Translations under genes and position numbers: made by a program
Part shown: in pieces, positions 34,036 through 42,038 of the stretch
How the letters are laid out: each line of letters begins with the position of its first letter
Numbering within the stretch: position 1 is the stretch's first letter
Assembly: GCA_964514395.1 (NCBI GenBank)
Contig: CAZEQK010000003.1
Span: 1-64,000 of the forward strand
DNA: 64,000 nt
Reading direction: 5' to 3'
Source of the DNA: CAZEQK01 sp964514395
GTDB lineage: Bacteria > Bacillota > Bacilli > Tepidibacillales > Tepidibacillaceae
Notes under the pieces: generated by a model
What the model was told of the DNA's origin: nothing
The model's database searches: none
The model's input: the letters and a program-made list of their open reading frames with translations, nothing else

Positions 34036-34678
34036 ACTTTGCAGCGTCTATCCCTCGACCGTCTCTCGCATCAACAATTTCAGGTTCTGATTGAATATCT
34101 CTATCAGTTCCTTCTTCTTGTTCTGCCATTTTTGGATGCAATATGGTTAGAATAACGCTATTTTCATCGGTTAAAAGCTCAACTTCATTAGGTATACTTA
34201 ATTCTCTAACAAATAAAGCATCTCCAATTTTTAAATCCGAAATGTTCACATGGATTGATTCCGGTACTGTGGTAGGTAAAGCCCTTACTTCAACTTCTCG
34301 TAATTCCTGTTGAATCGTACCACCACTTTTAACACCCTCAGATTCTCCAAATAAATGAATTGGCACAGGCATATGAATCACTTTATCCATATTTATCCGT
34401 TGAAGATCAACATGTATTATTTCACCATCTAATGGATTCCGTTGAATTTCATTTACCTTAATAGGTATTGAATTACCATCTACAAGAATCGTAAATAAAC
34501 CAGTTTTACCATGGGTTTTTAATTGCTTCAATAAATTTCTTTTGTTTATTTGGATGGTTTGATTGATATGATCAGATCCATATAGTATTCCTGGTACAAA
34601 ACCATCGTTACGTATATTCGTCAAAATTGAATCAGGCCCTTTATCACGGACTATAGCTTCTATAAATATTCCTTCCAT
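34034..34678 (-). CDS. rplY: 50S ribosomal protein L25/general stress protein Ctc
   Basis: A 214-residue long-form L25 (Ctc/TL5 type) that binds 5S rRNA. The N-terminal L25 domain (1-95) has 'FVPGILYGSDHINQTIQI' and 'IQRNPLDGEIIHVDLQRI'. The C-terminal TL5 domain (about 96-185) contains 'GVKSGGTIQQELREVEVRALP'. The tail after 185 is acidic and probably disordered. In B. subtilis ctc is under sigma-B; I see no clear sigma-B promoter here. Located between prs and pth, as expected. Confidence 0.94.
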   Translation of the reverse strand: MEGIFIEAIVRDKGPDSILTNIRNDGFVPGILYGSDHINQTIQINKRNLLKQLKTHGKTGLFTILVDGNSIPIKVNEIQRNPLDGEIIHVDLQRINMDKVIHMPVPIHLFGESEGVKSGGTIQQELREVEVRALPTTVPESIHVNISDLKIGDALFVRELSIPNEVELLTDENSVILTILHPKMAEQEEGTDRDIQSEPEIVDARDGRGIDAAK

Positions 34679-34740
34679 TCATTTCCCCCCCTAAAAAGTT
34701 ATATTAAAATTATTTCCTAATAAGAAGGGAGATAAACATC

Positions 34741-35688
34741 TTAGTCAAATAATTTACTAACTGATACCTGCTCATGAACTCTAATAATCGCTTCACCTAT
34801 AAGTGGTGCAACAGACAAAATTTTAATTTTATCTATTTTTTTCTCCTCAGGTATAGGTATGGTATTTGTAACCACTAATTCTTTTATTTGGGAATTATTA
34901 ATTCTTTCTTTTGCTGGTCCTGATAGTACAGGATGAGTACAGGTAGCATAAACCTCTTTTGCTCCTGCTTCCATTAATGCATCTGCCCCAATGGTAATGG
35001 TACCAGCAGTATCTATAATATCATCAATCAATATTGCTGTTTTTCCTTCAACATTACCTACTATATTCATCACTTCTGCAACATTAGGCTCTGGTCTGCG
35101 TTTGTCTATGATTGCAATGGGTGCACCTAATCTCTCTGCCATTTTTCTTGCTCTCGTCACCCCACCATGATCAGGTGAAACAATAATAATATCATCTAGA
35201 TTTTTCTTTGCAAAAAAATCTGCTAAAATTGGAACTCCTAATAAATGATCAACTGGGATATCAAAGAAACCTTGAATTTGGGTAGCATGTAAATCCATTG
35301 ATATCATCCTATGAGCACCAGCGGTTTCAATTAAGTTTGCAACTAATTTTGCTGTAATAGGATCCCTAGCTCTTGCTTTTCTATCCTGTCTTGCATAGCC
35401 ATAATATGGTATAACAACATTAATACTCTTTGCAGAAGCTCGTTTTAATGCGTCAACCATGATTAACAGTTCCATTAGATGTTGATTAACTGGAGCTGAA
35501 GTGGGTTGAATCACAAATATATCCGCTCCACGAACGCTCTCATTCAATCTTATCTGTATTTCCCCATCGCTAAAATGGATAACCTCTGAATCCCCCATAG
35601 GTACTCCAATCATATTAGCAATTTCTTTGGCTAATTCAGGATTCGCATTACATGTAAACACTTTCAAATTAGGGTCATTATAGGTCAT
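34741..35688 (-). CDS. prs: Ribose-phosphate pyrophosphokinase
   Basis: Makes PRPP from ribose-5-phosphate and ATP for purine, pyrimidine, histidine and tryptophan synthesis. The 315-residue protein shows 'FSDGEIQIRLNESVRGADIF', the catalytic flexible loop 'YYGYARQDRKARARDPI', 'SMDLHATQIQGFFDIPVDHL' and the PRPP-binding motif 'AILIDDIIDTAGT'. It follows glmU by 20 bases, forming the conserved glmU-prs pair. Confidence 0.97.
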   Translation of the reverse strand: MTYNDPNLKVFTCNANPELAKEIANMIGVPMGDSEVIHFSDGEIQIRLNESVRGADIFVIQPTSAPVNQHLMELLIMVDALKRASAKSINVVIPYYGYARQDRKARARDPITAKLVANLIETAGAHRMISMDLHATQIQGFFDIPVDHLLGVPILADFFAKKNLDDIIIVSPDHGGVTRARKMAERLGAPIAIIDKRRPEPNVAEVMNIVGNVEGKTAILIDDIIDTAGTITIGADALMEAGAKEVYATCTHPVLSGPAKERINNSQIKELVVTNTIPIPEEKKIDKIKILSVAPLIGEAIIRVHEQVSVSKLFD

Positions 35689-35708
35689 TTTTTTACCTCC
35701 AGAAGAAC

Positions 35709-37091
35709 TTAGCTTTTTGTGTTTTTTTCTCTTATTTTCTTAACATAATCATCTTTATTCACTTGCCGCTCACGTGCTATGGATAGAGCAAAATCAGGTA
35801 CATTCTTTGTAATGGTAGAACCGGCTGCTATATATGCCTCTTTGCCAATTGATACAGGTGCTATCAAGTTGGAATTGCAGCCAATAAATGCTCTATCTTC
35901 GACAGTTGTTCGGTGTTTTTTAAAACCATCATAATTTACTGTTATCGTTCCACAGCCTATATTAATACCCTCTCCTAAATCTGCGTCTCCAATATAGGAC
36001 AAATGAGGTACTTTGGTACCATCACCTATTGTGGAATTTTTAACCTCTACGAAATCTCCTATTTTAACAGATGACCCTATCTTTGTTCCAGGTCTAATAT
36101 AAGCAAACGGACCAACTGTTGTATAAGAATCAATCGATGATGATATTATTACAGAATGGGTTAATGTTACATCATCTGCTATGATAACATCTGTTAAATC
36201 TGCATTGGGACCAATTTTACAGTTTGCTCCTATTACCGTTTCACCTTTTATATGGGTTCCGGGGAAAATGGTGGTATCTGCTCCTATTCGAACCTCTTTT
36301 TCTATATAGGTGTTCATTGGATCAATAATAGTTACTCCTGCCCTCATATGGCTCTCTAATATTCGCTTTTTTAAAATCGTTTCAGCTTCAGCTAGTGCTA
36401 TTCGATCATTAATACCTACTAATTCATTTGAATTAAAGGTTTCAAATGCAACGATTCTTTCACCTAAATGACGTAATATTTCAATAACATCTGTTAAGTA
36501 ATACTCACCTTGTTTATTATTATTATTTATCTTACCTAGTGCTTGAAATAATTTAGCGTTATCAAAACAATAAATTCCTGAATTTACTTCTTTAATTCTC
36601 CGCTCTGAAATAGAAGCATCTTTTTCTTCTACGATTTTAATAACTTCCTGATTATTATCGCGAATAATTCTACCATAGCTAGTAGGATTAGCAAGTTCTG
36701 TAGATAGAATAGTCAATGCTACGTCCCGAGTTTTATGTTCATTGATCAATGCTTCTAAGGTCGTTTTTGTAAGTAGGGGAGTATCTCCATTAATGATTAA
36801 GGTGATTCCATCTCTATGCTTCAGAATTGGTTCTACTTGTAGTACTGCATGGCCAGTTCCTAATTGTTCTTTTTGCTCTACATATTGAACCTTTGTCCCT
36901 AAATAATTCTTTACATCCTCAGCCTTATGTCCTACAACAACAATAATATCTTCTGTTTTTATTTCCTCTAATGTATCAACAATATGACCTATCATTGGTT
37001 TGCCACCAAGCTGATGAAGCATTTTAAGCTTACTAGATTTCATCCTTGTTCCTTGACCAGCAGCAAGTATAATAGAAAATAAACTGGACAT
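35709..37091 (-). CDS. glmU: Bifunctional N-acetylglucosamine-1-phosphate uridyltransferase/glucosamine-1-phosphate acetyltransferase
   Basis: Makes UDP-GlcNAc for peptidoglycan and teichoic acids. The N-terminal uridyltransferase (1-230) opens with 'IILAAGQGTRMKSSKLKML' and has 'INGDTPLL' and 'GIYCFDN'. The C-terminal left-handed beta helix (about 250-450) has hexapeptide repeats and the acetyltransferase site 'IRPGTKIGSSVKIGDFVEVK' and 'GCGTITVNYDG'. The 460-residue length is standard. First gene of glmU-prs, about 170 bases after spoVG. Confidence 0.97.
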   Translation of the reverse strand: MSSLFSIILAAGQGTRMKSSKLKMLHQLGGKPMIGHIVDTLEEIKTEDIIVVVGHKAEDVKNYLGTKVQYVEQKEQLGTGHAVLQVEPILKHRDGITLIINGDTPLLTKTTLEALINEHKTRDVALTILSTELANPTSYGRIIRDNNQEVIKIVEEKDASISERRIKEVNSGIYCFDNAKLFQALGKINNNNKQGEYYLTDVIEILRHLGERIVAFETFNSNELVGINDRIALAEAETILKKRILESHMRAGVTIIDPMNTYIEKEVRIGADTTIFPGTHIKGETVIGANCKIGPNADLTDVIIADDVTLTHSVIISSSIDSYTTVGPFAYIRPGTKIGSSVKIGDFVEVKNSTIGDGTKVPHLSYIGDADLGEGINIGCGTITVNYDGFKKHRTTVEDRAFIGCNSNLIAPVSIGKEAYIAAGSTITKNVPDFALSIARERQVNKDDYVKKIREKNTKS

Positions 37092-37216
37092 GACATACCC
37101 CCATTTTCGATCATTTTATTTCATTTTGACTATATCTTAATTGTCCCGTGTTTTCAAGTTAGATTGACCATGAATTTTTACCAAAAAAATATTTATTATT
37201 GTTAGAATTTTTGCAC

Positions 37217-37248
37217 AAAAAAAAGAGCCCTCTTCTAGAGCCCTCTTT
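37217..37248 (-). terminator. Probable terminator after spoVG
   Basis: Minus-strand AAAGAG...CTCTTT encloses CTCT-AGA-AGAG, followed by eight Ts. The same block is also an AGAGCCCTCT direct repeat, so the stem has G-rich internal loops and is weaker than the neighbouring terminators. Confidence 0.6.
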
Positions 37249-37259
37249 ACTAATCTAGC

Positions 37260-37547
37260 TTATGCACCCGTACCTGCAACTACTTCTTCTTCTTCTCCAA
37301 CACGTTCGTATTCAGATAATACTGCAGATTGGATTTTTTCACGAGTAACAGAAGATATAGGGTGAGCTATATCACGAAACTCTCCATCTGGCGTTCTTTT
37401 ACTTGGCATAGCAACAAACATTCCATTATTACCATCAATTACACGAATATCATGTACTACAAATTCATTATCTATAGTAATGGATGCAATCGCTCTCATA
37501 CGGCCTTCCGTGTTGACGCGGCGAAGTCTAACGTCAGTTACTTCCAT
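37260..37547 (-). CDS. spoVG: Regulator SpoVG
   Basis: A 95-residue nucleic-acid-binding regulator; 'MEVTDVRLRRVNTEGRMRAI' and 'GMFVAMPSKRTPDGEFRDIA' are invariant family features. In B. subtilis it affects asymmetric septation and cortex; in other Firmicutes it is a site-specific DNA/RNA-binding global regulator. The C-terminal tail is acidic. GGTGGTG precedes the ATG. Its promoter region carries a sigma-H-like promoter (separate entry). It lies between ridA and glmU, as in B. subtilis. Confidence 0.96.
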   Translation of the reverse strand: MEVTDVRLRRVNTEGRMRAIASITIDNEFVVHDIRVIDGNNGMFVAMPSKRTPDGEFRDIAHPISSVTREKIQSAVLSEYERVGEEEEVVAGTGA

Positions 37548-37590
37548 TGAGTTTTCACCACCTTTACTATTTAATAGAGCTTAAATATGG

Positions 37591-37616
37591 ATTCTATGTA
37601 TTGTTATAAAATTCCT
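37591..37616 (-). promoter_or_regulatory. Sigma-H-like promoter of spoVG
   Basis: Minus-strand GCAGGAATTT (AGGAAT at 37611-37616) and AGAAT (GAAT at 37591-37594) with an 18-base gap between the AGGA and GAAT cores. The well-studied B. subtilis spoVG promoter has the same elements with 17. The flanking sequence is A/T-rich, as expected for AbrB control. Confidence 0.6.
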
Positions 37617-37647
37617 GCTAAGAAATAACAAAAAATGAAAATTTTTT

Positions 37648-38025
37648 TTATTCTTTATAAGCAATCATTTCTATTTCTACTGAAACATCCTTTGGTAGTC
37701 TAGATACTTCTATGGTTGATCTTGCTGGTCTATGTTCTTTAAAAAAGGAAGCGTACATTTCATTCATATCTTGGAATTCATTCATATCTTTTAAAAATAC
37801 GGTTACCTTCACCACATCATTTAACGTCATTTCCTTTTCTTCGAGAACAGCAACAAGATTTTTAAATACCTGTTCTGTTTGTTTCTTTATATCACCTTTT
37901 ATTAATTCACCATTCTCATTTAGAGGTATTTGCCCAGATGTAAATAAAAAAGGCTTTATCTCGATAGCCTGTGAGTAGGGTCCTATTGCTTTTGGGGCTT
38001 TATTCGTTGAAACCATCTTCATCAT
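37648..38025 (-). CDS. ridA: Enamine/imine deaminase RidA (YabJ)
   Basis: A 125-residue trimeric RidA-family protein that hydrolyses reactive 2-aminoacrylate-type imines. Signatures are 'APKAIGPYSQAIEI', 'FTSGQIPLNENGEL' and the C-terminal 'RPARSTIEVSRLPKDVSVEI' with the conserved Arg. AAGGAGG lies nine bases before the chosen ATG. It directly follows purR (14 bases), the conserved purR-yabJ-spoVG order. Confidence 0.95.
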   Translation of the reverse strand: MMKMVSTNKAPKAIGPYSQAIEIKPFLFTSGQIPLNENGELIKGDIKKQTEQVFKNLVAVLEEKEMTLNDVVKVTVFLKDMNEFQDMNEMYASFFKEHRPARSTIEVSRLPKDVSVEIEMIAYKE

Positions 38026-38039
38026 TCATAATCTCCTCC

Positions 38040-38855
38040 TTAAAAATAATTACCTAAATTCACCTTTACCTTTTTCTCCCTCTCATTCGCTTCAACTAAT
38101 CTTGCTAAGGAATAGTACTCTTCTATCAAACGTTCTTTTTCTCCGTCTACTTCCACTAATACACCAATGCCTTGAATGTTCGCTTTAAATTCTTCTAAAA
38201 GATCAATCATCCCTTTTACGGTACCACCTGCTTTCATGAAATCGTCAATAATTAAAACATTAGCATTTTCTTTTAATGCCCTTCTAGCAAGTGACATCGT
38301 CTGGATTCTTTTTGTTGATCCTGAAACATAGTTGATGGTAACTACCGAGCCTTCTGTAACTTTACTATCTCTTCTAACGACAAGCACCGGAACATTTAAA
38401 TAAGTTGCCGTAGCATGAGCAATCGGGATTCCTTTTGTTTCAACTGTAATAATATAATCTATTTCCTTTTCAGAAAAAATGGAGGCAAATGTTCTACCAA
38501 TTTTTTTTAACCATACTGGATTCCCTATAATATCTAACATATAGAGATAACCACCTGGCAACAGTCGTTCACTACTAGATAAAACTTCGCATACTTCCTC
38601 AATAGTTGTTTTAGCATCAGATTTGGATATTAAAGGTATGTATTTTACTCCTCCGTTAGCACCAGCTAATGTAATTAATTTGCCAATACCTTCTTCTTCA
38701 AAAATCTCATTAATAATATCAATATCCTCACTGATAGATGATTTTGCAGATTGATAATGATTAGCAAAAAAAGTTAATGGTATGAGCATATGAGGACTAT
38801 TTATCAATTGTTGAGTTAAATCAACTAATCTTTCACTTCGGCGCAGCTTCTTCAT
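38040..38855 (-). CDS. purR: Purine operon repressor PurR
   Basis: Firmicute PurR: an N-terminal winged helix (about 1-70) fused to a phosphoribosyltransferase-like domain that senses PRPP (about 75-271). The PRPP motif is 'VLIIDDFMKAGGTVKG'. It represses purine genes when PRPP is low. The start is placed at the ATG of 'MKKLRRSERLVDL' (271 residues), because GGGGTG precedes it by seven bases; a TTG codon 15 bases upstream overlaps that site. Upstream of ridA and downstream of ispE. Confidence 0.95.
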   Translation of the reverse strand: MKKLRRSERLVDLTQQLINSPHMLIPLTFFANHYQSAKSSISEDIDIINEIFEEEGIGKLITLAGANGGVKYIPLISKSDAKTTIEEVCEVLSSSERLLPGGYLYMLDIIGNPVWLKKIGRTFASIFSEKEIDYIITVETKGIPIAHATATYLNVPVLVVRRDSKVTEGSVVTINYVSGSTKRIQTMSLARRALKENANVLIIDDFMKAGGTVKGMIDLLEEFKANIQGIGVLVEVDGEKERLIEEYYSLARLVEANEREKKVKVNLGNYF

Positions 38856-38926
38856 TCTACAACACCCCAAATCCGAATATTTGAGAAAAATATATCATTA
38901 ATGTACGTCGTTTTCAAGTTCTTCTC

Positions 38927-39781
38927 TTATTTTAATAGTCGAACTGCATAAACTTCTTTACAAAATCCCCTTAATGCATTGTATATTCTATTCACCTTCG
39001 ATTCTATATTAACCAACGCATAAACCGTTGGACCACTTCCCGACATTAACACTCCATCTGCACCAAAATGCTTTATTTGATTTTTTAGATTTTTAACCGT
39101 TGGATGAAGAGAAAAGGTTACATCCTCCAATACATTGTATAATAGCTTTGTTATTCGAGTGAAATCCTTCTCCTCTATCGCTTTAATCATTGCTGTTGTA
39201 TTGGGATGCTCTGTAATATCCTCCCACTTTAGCGCACCATATACATCAGCTGTTGATACGCTTATTGGAAGCTTTGCAATGATTGCCCATCCAGAAGGCA
39301 TTGTGCTAATTCTTTGTAACTTTTCACCTCGGCCTGTAACCAAAGCGGTACCACCAACGATACAAAAGGGAACATCGGACCCAATCGCTTCGCCTAATTT
39401 AAGAAGTTCATTCTCATTCAGGTTCAATTTCCATAACTTATTTAAGCCTCGTATCGTAGCAGCCGCATCAGAACTCCCTCCTGCTAATCCAGCAGCAATA
39501 GGGATGTTTTTTTCTAAGTAAATATGCACGCCTTTTGTTATCTTATATTGGTCTTTCATTAGACTAGCTGCCTTATATATTAAATTTCTTTCGTCATTAG
39601 GCACATAACCCGAATTCGACTCTAATTTAATTGTATCTTTATCTATTTCTTCAAAGGAGATTCTATCTGCTAAATCGATCATAGTCATAATCATTTCGAC
39701 TTCGTGATAACCGTCATCTCTTTTCCCTAATACATCTAAGGTGAGATTAATTTTTGCCGGAGCTTTTTCCCAAATTTTCAT
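38927..39781 (-). CDS. ispE: 4-diphosphocytidyl-2-C-methyl-D-erythritol kinase
   Basis: GHMP kinase of the MEP isoprenoid pathway. Signatures are 'APAKINLTLDVLGKRDDGYH' at the N terminus, the ATP loop 'IPIAAGLAGGSSDAAA' and the C-terminal 'VLMSGSGPTVYAL'. The ATG of 'MKIWEKAPAKI' (284 residues) is chosen over a GTG 12 bases upstream, since GGGTG fits the ATG. It lies between sspF and purR, as in B. subtilis. Confidence 0.96.
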   Translation of the reverse strand: MKIWEKAPAKINLTLDVLGKRDDGYHEVEMIMTMIDLADRISFEEIDKDTIKLESNSGYVPNDERNLIYKAASLMKDQYKITKGVHIYLEKNIPIAAGLAGGSSDAAATIRGLNKLWKLNLNENELLKLGEAIGSDVPFCIVGGTALVTGRGEKLQRISTMPSGWAIIAKLPISVSTADVYGALKWEDITEHPNTTAMIKAIEEKDFTRITKLLYNVLEDVTFSLHPTVKNLKNQIKHFGADGVLMSGSGPTVYALVNIESKVNRIYNALRGFCKEVYAVRLLK

Positions 39782-39835
39782 GCGATCACCCACTTCTAAC
39801 CATCATCTTTACATTTTAGCAACTAAATATTGAAA

Positions 39836-39863
39836 AAGCTAGGGCAAAATGACCCCCTAGCTT
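39836..39863 (-). terminator. Terminator after sspF
   Basis: Perfect 9-bp stem AAGCTAGGG/CCCTAGCTT, loop of ten, followed by TTTC on the minus strand, 17 bases after the sspF stop. Confidence 0.85.
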
Positions 39864-39879
39864 ATGTTCACATCATTTT

Positions 39880-40062
39880 TTATGATCGACCATTTTCTGC
39901 TAAATTACGCTCGGCTATTTCAATTGCCTTCTTAACCATATTTCCAGCATCACGAGTAGTGATTCCTCCCCAACCATCCTTTTGCACGGTATCATAAAAT
40001 CCTAGCTCTTTTGCAAGCTCTTCCTTAAATTTATCAGACATCACGCCTCGACGTCGGCCCAT
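39880..40062 (-). CDS. sspF: Small acid-soluble spore protein SspF
   Basis: A 60-residue alpha/beta-type SASP relative. 'KEELAKELGFYDTVQKDGWG' matches the family's helix-turn segment, and 'NMVKKAIEIAERNLA' is the C-terminal helix; such proteins coat spore DNA. The second of two adjacent ATGs is chosen because AAGGGGGG lies six bases before it. The AT-rich upstream contains a TATACTA that could be a sigma-G -10; no -35 is convincing. Located between veg and ispE, as in B. subtilis. Confidence 0.93.
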   Translation of the reverse strand: MGRRRGVMSDKFKEELAKELGFYDTVQKDGWGGITTRDAGNMVKKAIEIAERNLAENGRS

Positions 40063-40144
40063 CATATACCCCCCTTTTTTTTGTGAACAAGTATAGTATA
40101 TGTAAAAAAATTTTTTATAATAGTATTTGTTTAATAATAAAAAA

Positions 40145-40165
40145 GTAGAACACTTTGTGTCCTAC
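40145..40165 (-). terminator. Terminator after veg
   Basis: Stem GTAGGACAC/GTGTTCTAC (one G-U pair), three-base loop, followed by TTTTTTATT on the minus strand, directly after the veg stop. Confidence 0.88.
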
Positions 40166-40169
40166 CCCA

Positions 40170-40442
40170 TTAAGAAGTACTTGAGATTTTCACTTGTCCA
40201 CTTTCTCTGAAGATGGTAAGTTCAACAGAAGAAGTAAGTATATCTGCATAACTGTAAGATACCCTTTTAAAAGAATGCTGTTCTTCATCTAGCTTAACAA
40301 TAAATACCGAAGGGTAGGTTTCTTCTAAAACACCTGTTCGTTCAATCGTTTTTCTTCGACCGCCATTTGCTTTAAGCATAATTTTTTCACCTACATAGTG
40401 GTCTAAATTACGCTTTATCGCATTTAAAGTATTGTTAGCCAT
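40170..40442 (-). CDS. veg: Veg protein
   Basis: A 90-residue protein of the Veg family, with 'IKRNLDHYVGEKIMLKANGG' and 'GVLEETYPSVFIVKLDE' followed by 'SYSYADILTSSVEL'. The fold looks like a small beta barrel. In B. subtilis Veg stimulates biofilm gene expression by opposing SinR; in other Firmicutes the role is unclear. Strong tandem promoters precede it, and GAGAGGTGG lies before the ATG. The rsmA-veg-sspF order is conserved. Confidence 0.94.
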   Translation of the reverse strand: MANNTLNAIKRNLDHYVGEKIMLKANGGRRKTIERTGVLEETYPSVFIVKLDEEQHSFKRVSYSYADILTSSVELTIFRESGQVKISSTS

Positions 40443-40471
40443 ACACTACCACCTCTCTAGTTTACAGAGAG

Positions 40472-40500
40472 ATTTTATCATAAAGCGCTTTTTTTGTCAA
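40472..40500 (-). promoter_or_regulatory. veg promoter P2 with internal palindrome
   Basis: Minus-strand TTGACA (40495-40500) and TAAAAT (40472-40477), 17-base spacer. The spacer contains the palindrome AAAGCGCTTT (40482-40491), which resembles the centre of a catabolite-response element but lacks its outer TG/CA. Confidence 0.85.
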
Positions 40501-40509
40501 GAACTTATA

Positions 40510-40539
40510 ATTATAGCAATCGTACAAGAAGATTGTCAA
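40510..40539 (-). promoter_or_regulatory. veg promoter P1
   Basis: Minus-strand TTGACA (40534-40539) and TATAAT (40510-40515), both perfect, 18-base spacer. Its -35 overlaps the rsmA stop codon. With P2 it gives two consensus promoters 39 bases apart. Confidence 0.85.
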
Positions 40540-41423
40540 TATATTTTATTAAAAGTTAATAAACTTTTTAATTCTTGACTTAAATTTATATACTCTTTCA
40601 ATGAAATACTCTCTGCTCTTCGCTGGGGATTTATTTTTACAGTATCCAATATGTTAAGTAATTCTTCTTTTTGTTCTTTTTCAAAAAGAATCTTTAAATT
40701 ATTAAAAATCGTTTTTCTTCGGTGCATAAAGCTCGTCCGTATTACTTTAAATAATAATTGCTCATCATCTGTATGAATTGGATAATCCTGCTTTATCTTT
40801 AGATTCAATACGGCTGAATCCACATTAGGTTTTGGAATAAACACAGTACTAGGAACGTGAAAAGAAATTTTTGCTTCTGCAAAATATTCAACAAATACAG
40901 TTAAACTCCCATATTCTTTTCCACCAGGCTTGGCACTAATTCTTTCTGCTACTTCCTTTTGTACCATGATTGTTATGGTATCTAGGGGTAGTTTATCTTC
41001 TAATAATTTAATGATAATGGGACTAGTTACATAATAGGGTAAATTTGCAACAACTTTTATAGTCGAAAATGTGTTTAATTCTTTTTCTATTATCTCTTCA
41101 AGGGAAATTTTTAATACGTCACCATGAATGATCTTCGTGTTATCTGTATTAGACAGAGTATCTTCTAGTATTGGTATTAATCTTTTGTCTATTTCAATGG
41201 CTACAACTTTTCCTGCCTGCTCCGCAAGTTTTTGAGTTAATGAGCCAATTCCAGGGCCAATCTCTAGTACACCTGTATCCTTATCAATTTCTGCTTTTTT
41301 AATAATTTTATCTAGAATTTTTGGTTCAATGATAAAATTTTGCCCTAGGCTTTTTTTCAATGTTAATCCATACTTCTTGAGTATATCCATGGTATTACTT
41401 TTATTTGAAATATTAAGAGTCAT
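40536..41423 (-). CDS. rsmA: 16S rRNA dimethyladenosine transferase
   Basis: Dimethylates two adjacent adenines in the 3' hairpin of 16S rRNA (KsgA). The 295-residue protein has 'LKKSLGQNFIIEPKILDKI', the SAM-binding 'VLEIGPGIGSLTQKLAE', the catalytic 'NLPYYVTSPII' and 'FIPKPNVDSAVLNL', then the C-terminal helical domain with 'SFMHRRKTIFNNL'. It lies nine bases after rnmV; rnmV-rsmA is the conserved pair. Confidence 0.97.
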   Translation of the reverse strand: MTLNISNKSNTMDILKKYGLTLKKSLGQNFIIEPKILDKIIKKAEIDKDTGVLEIGPGIGSLTQKLAEQAGKVVAIEIDKRLIPILEDTLSNTDNTKIIHGDVLKISLEEIIEKELNTFSTIKVVANLPYYVTSPIIIKLLEDKLPLDTITIMVQKEVAERISAKPGGKEYGSLTVFVEYFAEAKISFHVPSTVFIPKPNVDSAVLNLKIKQDYPIHTDDEQLLFKVIRTSFMHRRKTIFNNLKILFEKEQKEELLNILDTVKINPQRRAESISLKEYINLSQELKSLLTFNKIY

Positions 41424-41431
41424 CTATTTAC

Positions 41432-41980
41432 TCATTCCTTACTATCCAATAATTTTATTGCTTGATCAAATTCTGCTTGAGTAATTTGAAACATTTTTAA
41501 TCTTTTATATAGTTGCTTTGCGTTTGTGTAACCTATTCCTAAATGATTCCCTAGCTCTAATCGTCTTTTTTTCGCTTTGATTCCACCTACCAAGCCTTCA
41601 CTAATAAGTCGTTGCCAAGAAATCATCTCTTTAGGTTCTTTGATAAATGCTGCTTTTGCATTTTTCAGAGCTTTTATAATGGTATCATTAGATGCGTTTT
41701 CTACACCTATGTCATTATTTTTAGTTGCTTCCTCTCTCGTGATGAATGCATGGTGTACTCCAGGAATGTGGCTACTAATTATTTTCCTTATTCTTTCGCC
41801 AGCATAATCGGGATCTGTAAATACTATAACTCCTCTAATGGAATGAGCTTTCTTAATCCATTCAATCTTTTGCTGAGAAAGGGCTGATCCACCAGTTTCT
41901 ATGGTGTCTGCTTTAACTGCTCTTTGGATAGCGATGGTATCATCTCTTCCTTCTACTACAATAATTTCCTTAATAATCAA
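41432..41980 (-). CDS. rnmV: Ribonuclease M5
   Basis: TOPRIM nuclease that matures 5S rRNA. The TOPRIM signature 'EIIVVEGRDDTIAIQRA' with the catalytic Glu, then 'VIVFTDPDYAGERIRK' with the DxD motif, is clear; the C-terminal half binds the 5S precursor. I place the start at a TTG codon (182 residues): AAGGAGG lies six bases before it, whereas the longer frame starting upstream has no ribosome site and overlaps the tatD terminator. The gene that separates it from tatD in B. subtilis (yabE) is absent. Confidence 0.93.
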   Translation of the reverse strand: MIIKEIIVVEGRDDTIAIQRAVKADTIETGGSALSQQKIEWIKKAHSIRGVIVFTDPDYAGERIRKIISSHIPGVHHAFITREEATKNNDIGVENASNDTIIKALKNAKAAFIKEPKEMISWQRLISEGLVGGIKAKKRRLELGNHLGIGYTNAKQLYKRLKMFQITQAEFDQAIKLLDSKE

Positions 41981-42011
41981 TATGATCCTCCTTAAAATGC
42001 AATTCACCAAA

Positions 42012-42036
42012 ATGACAGGGAATATATCCCTGTCAT
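42012..42036 (-). terminator. Terminator after tatD
   Basis: Perfect 10-bp stem ATGACAGGGA/TCCCTGTCAT with an ATATA-type loop, starting three bases after the tatD stop. The following T-run is short (TTTTGG), so read-through to rnmV is possible. Confidence 0.75.
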
Positions 42037-42038
42037 AA

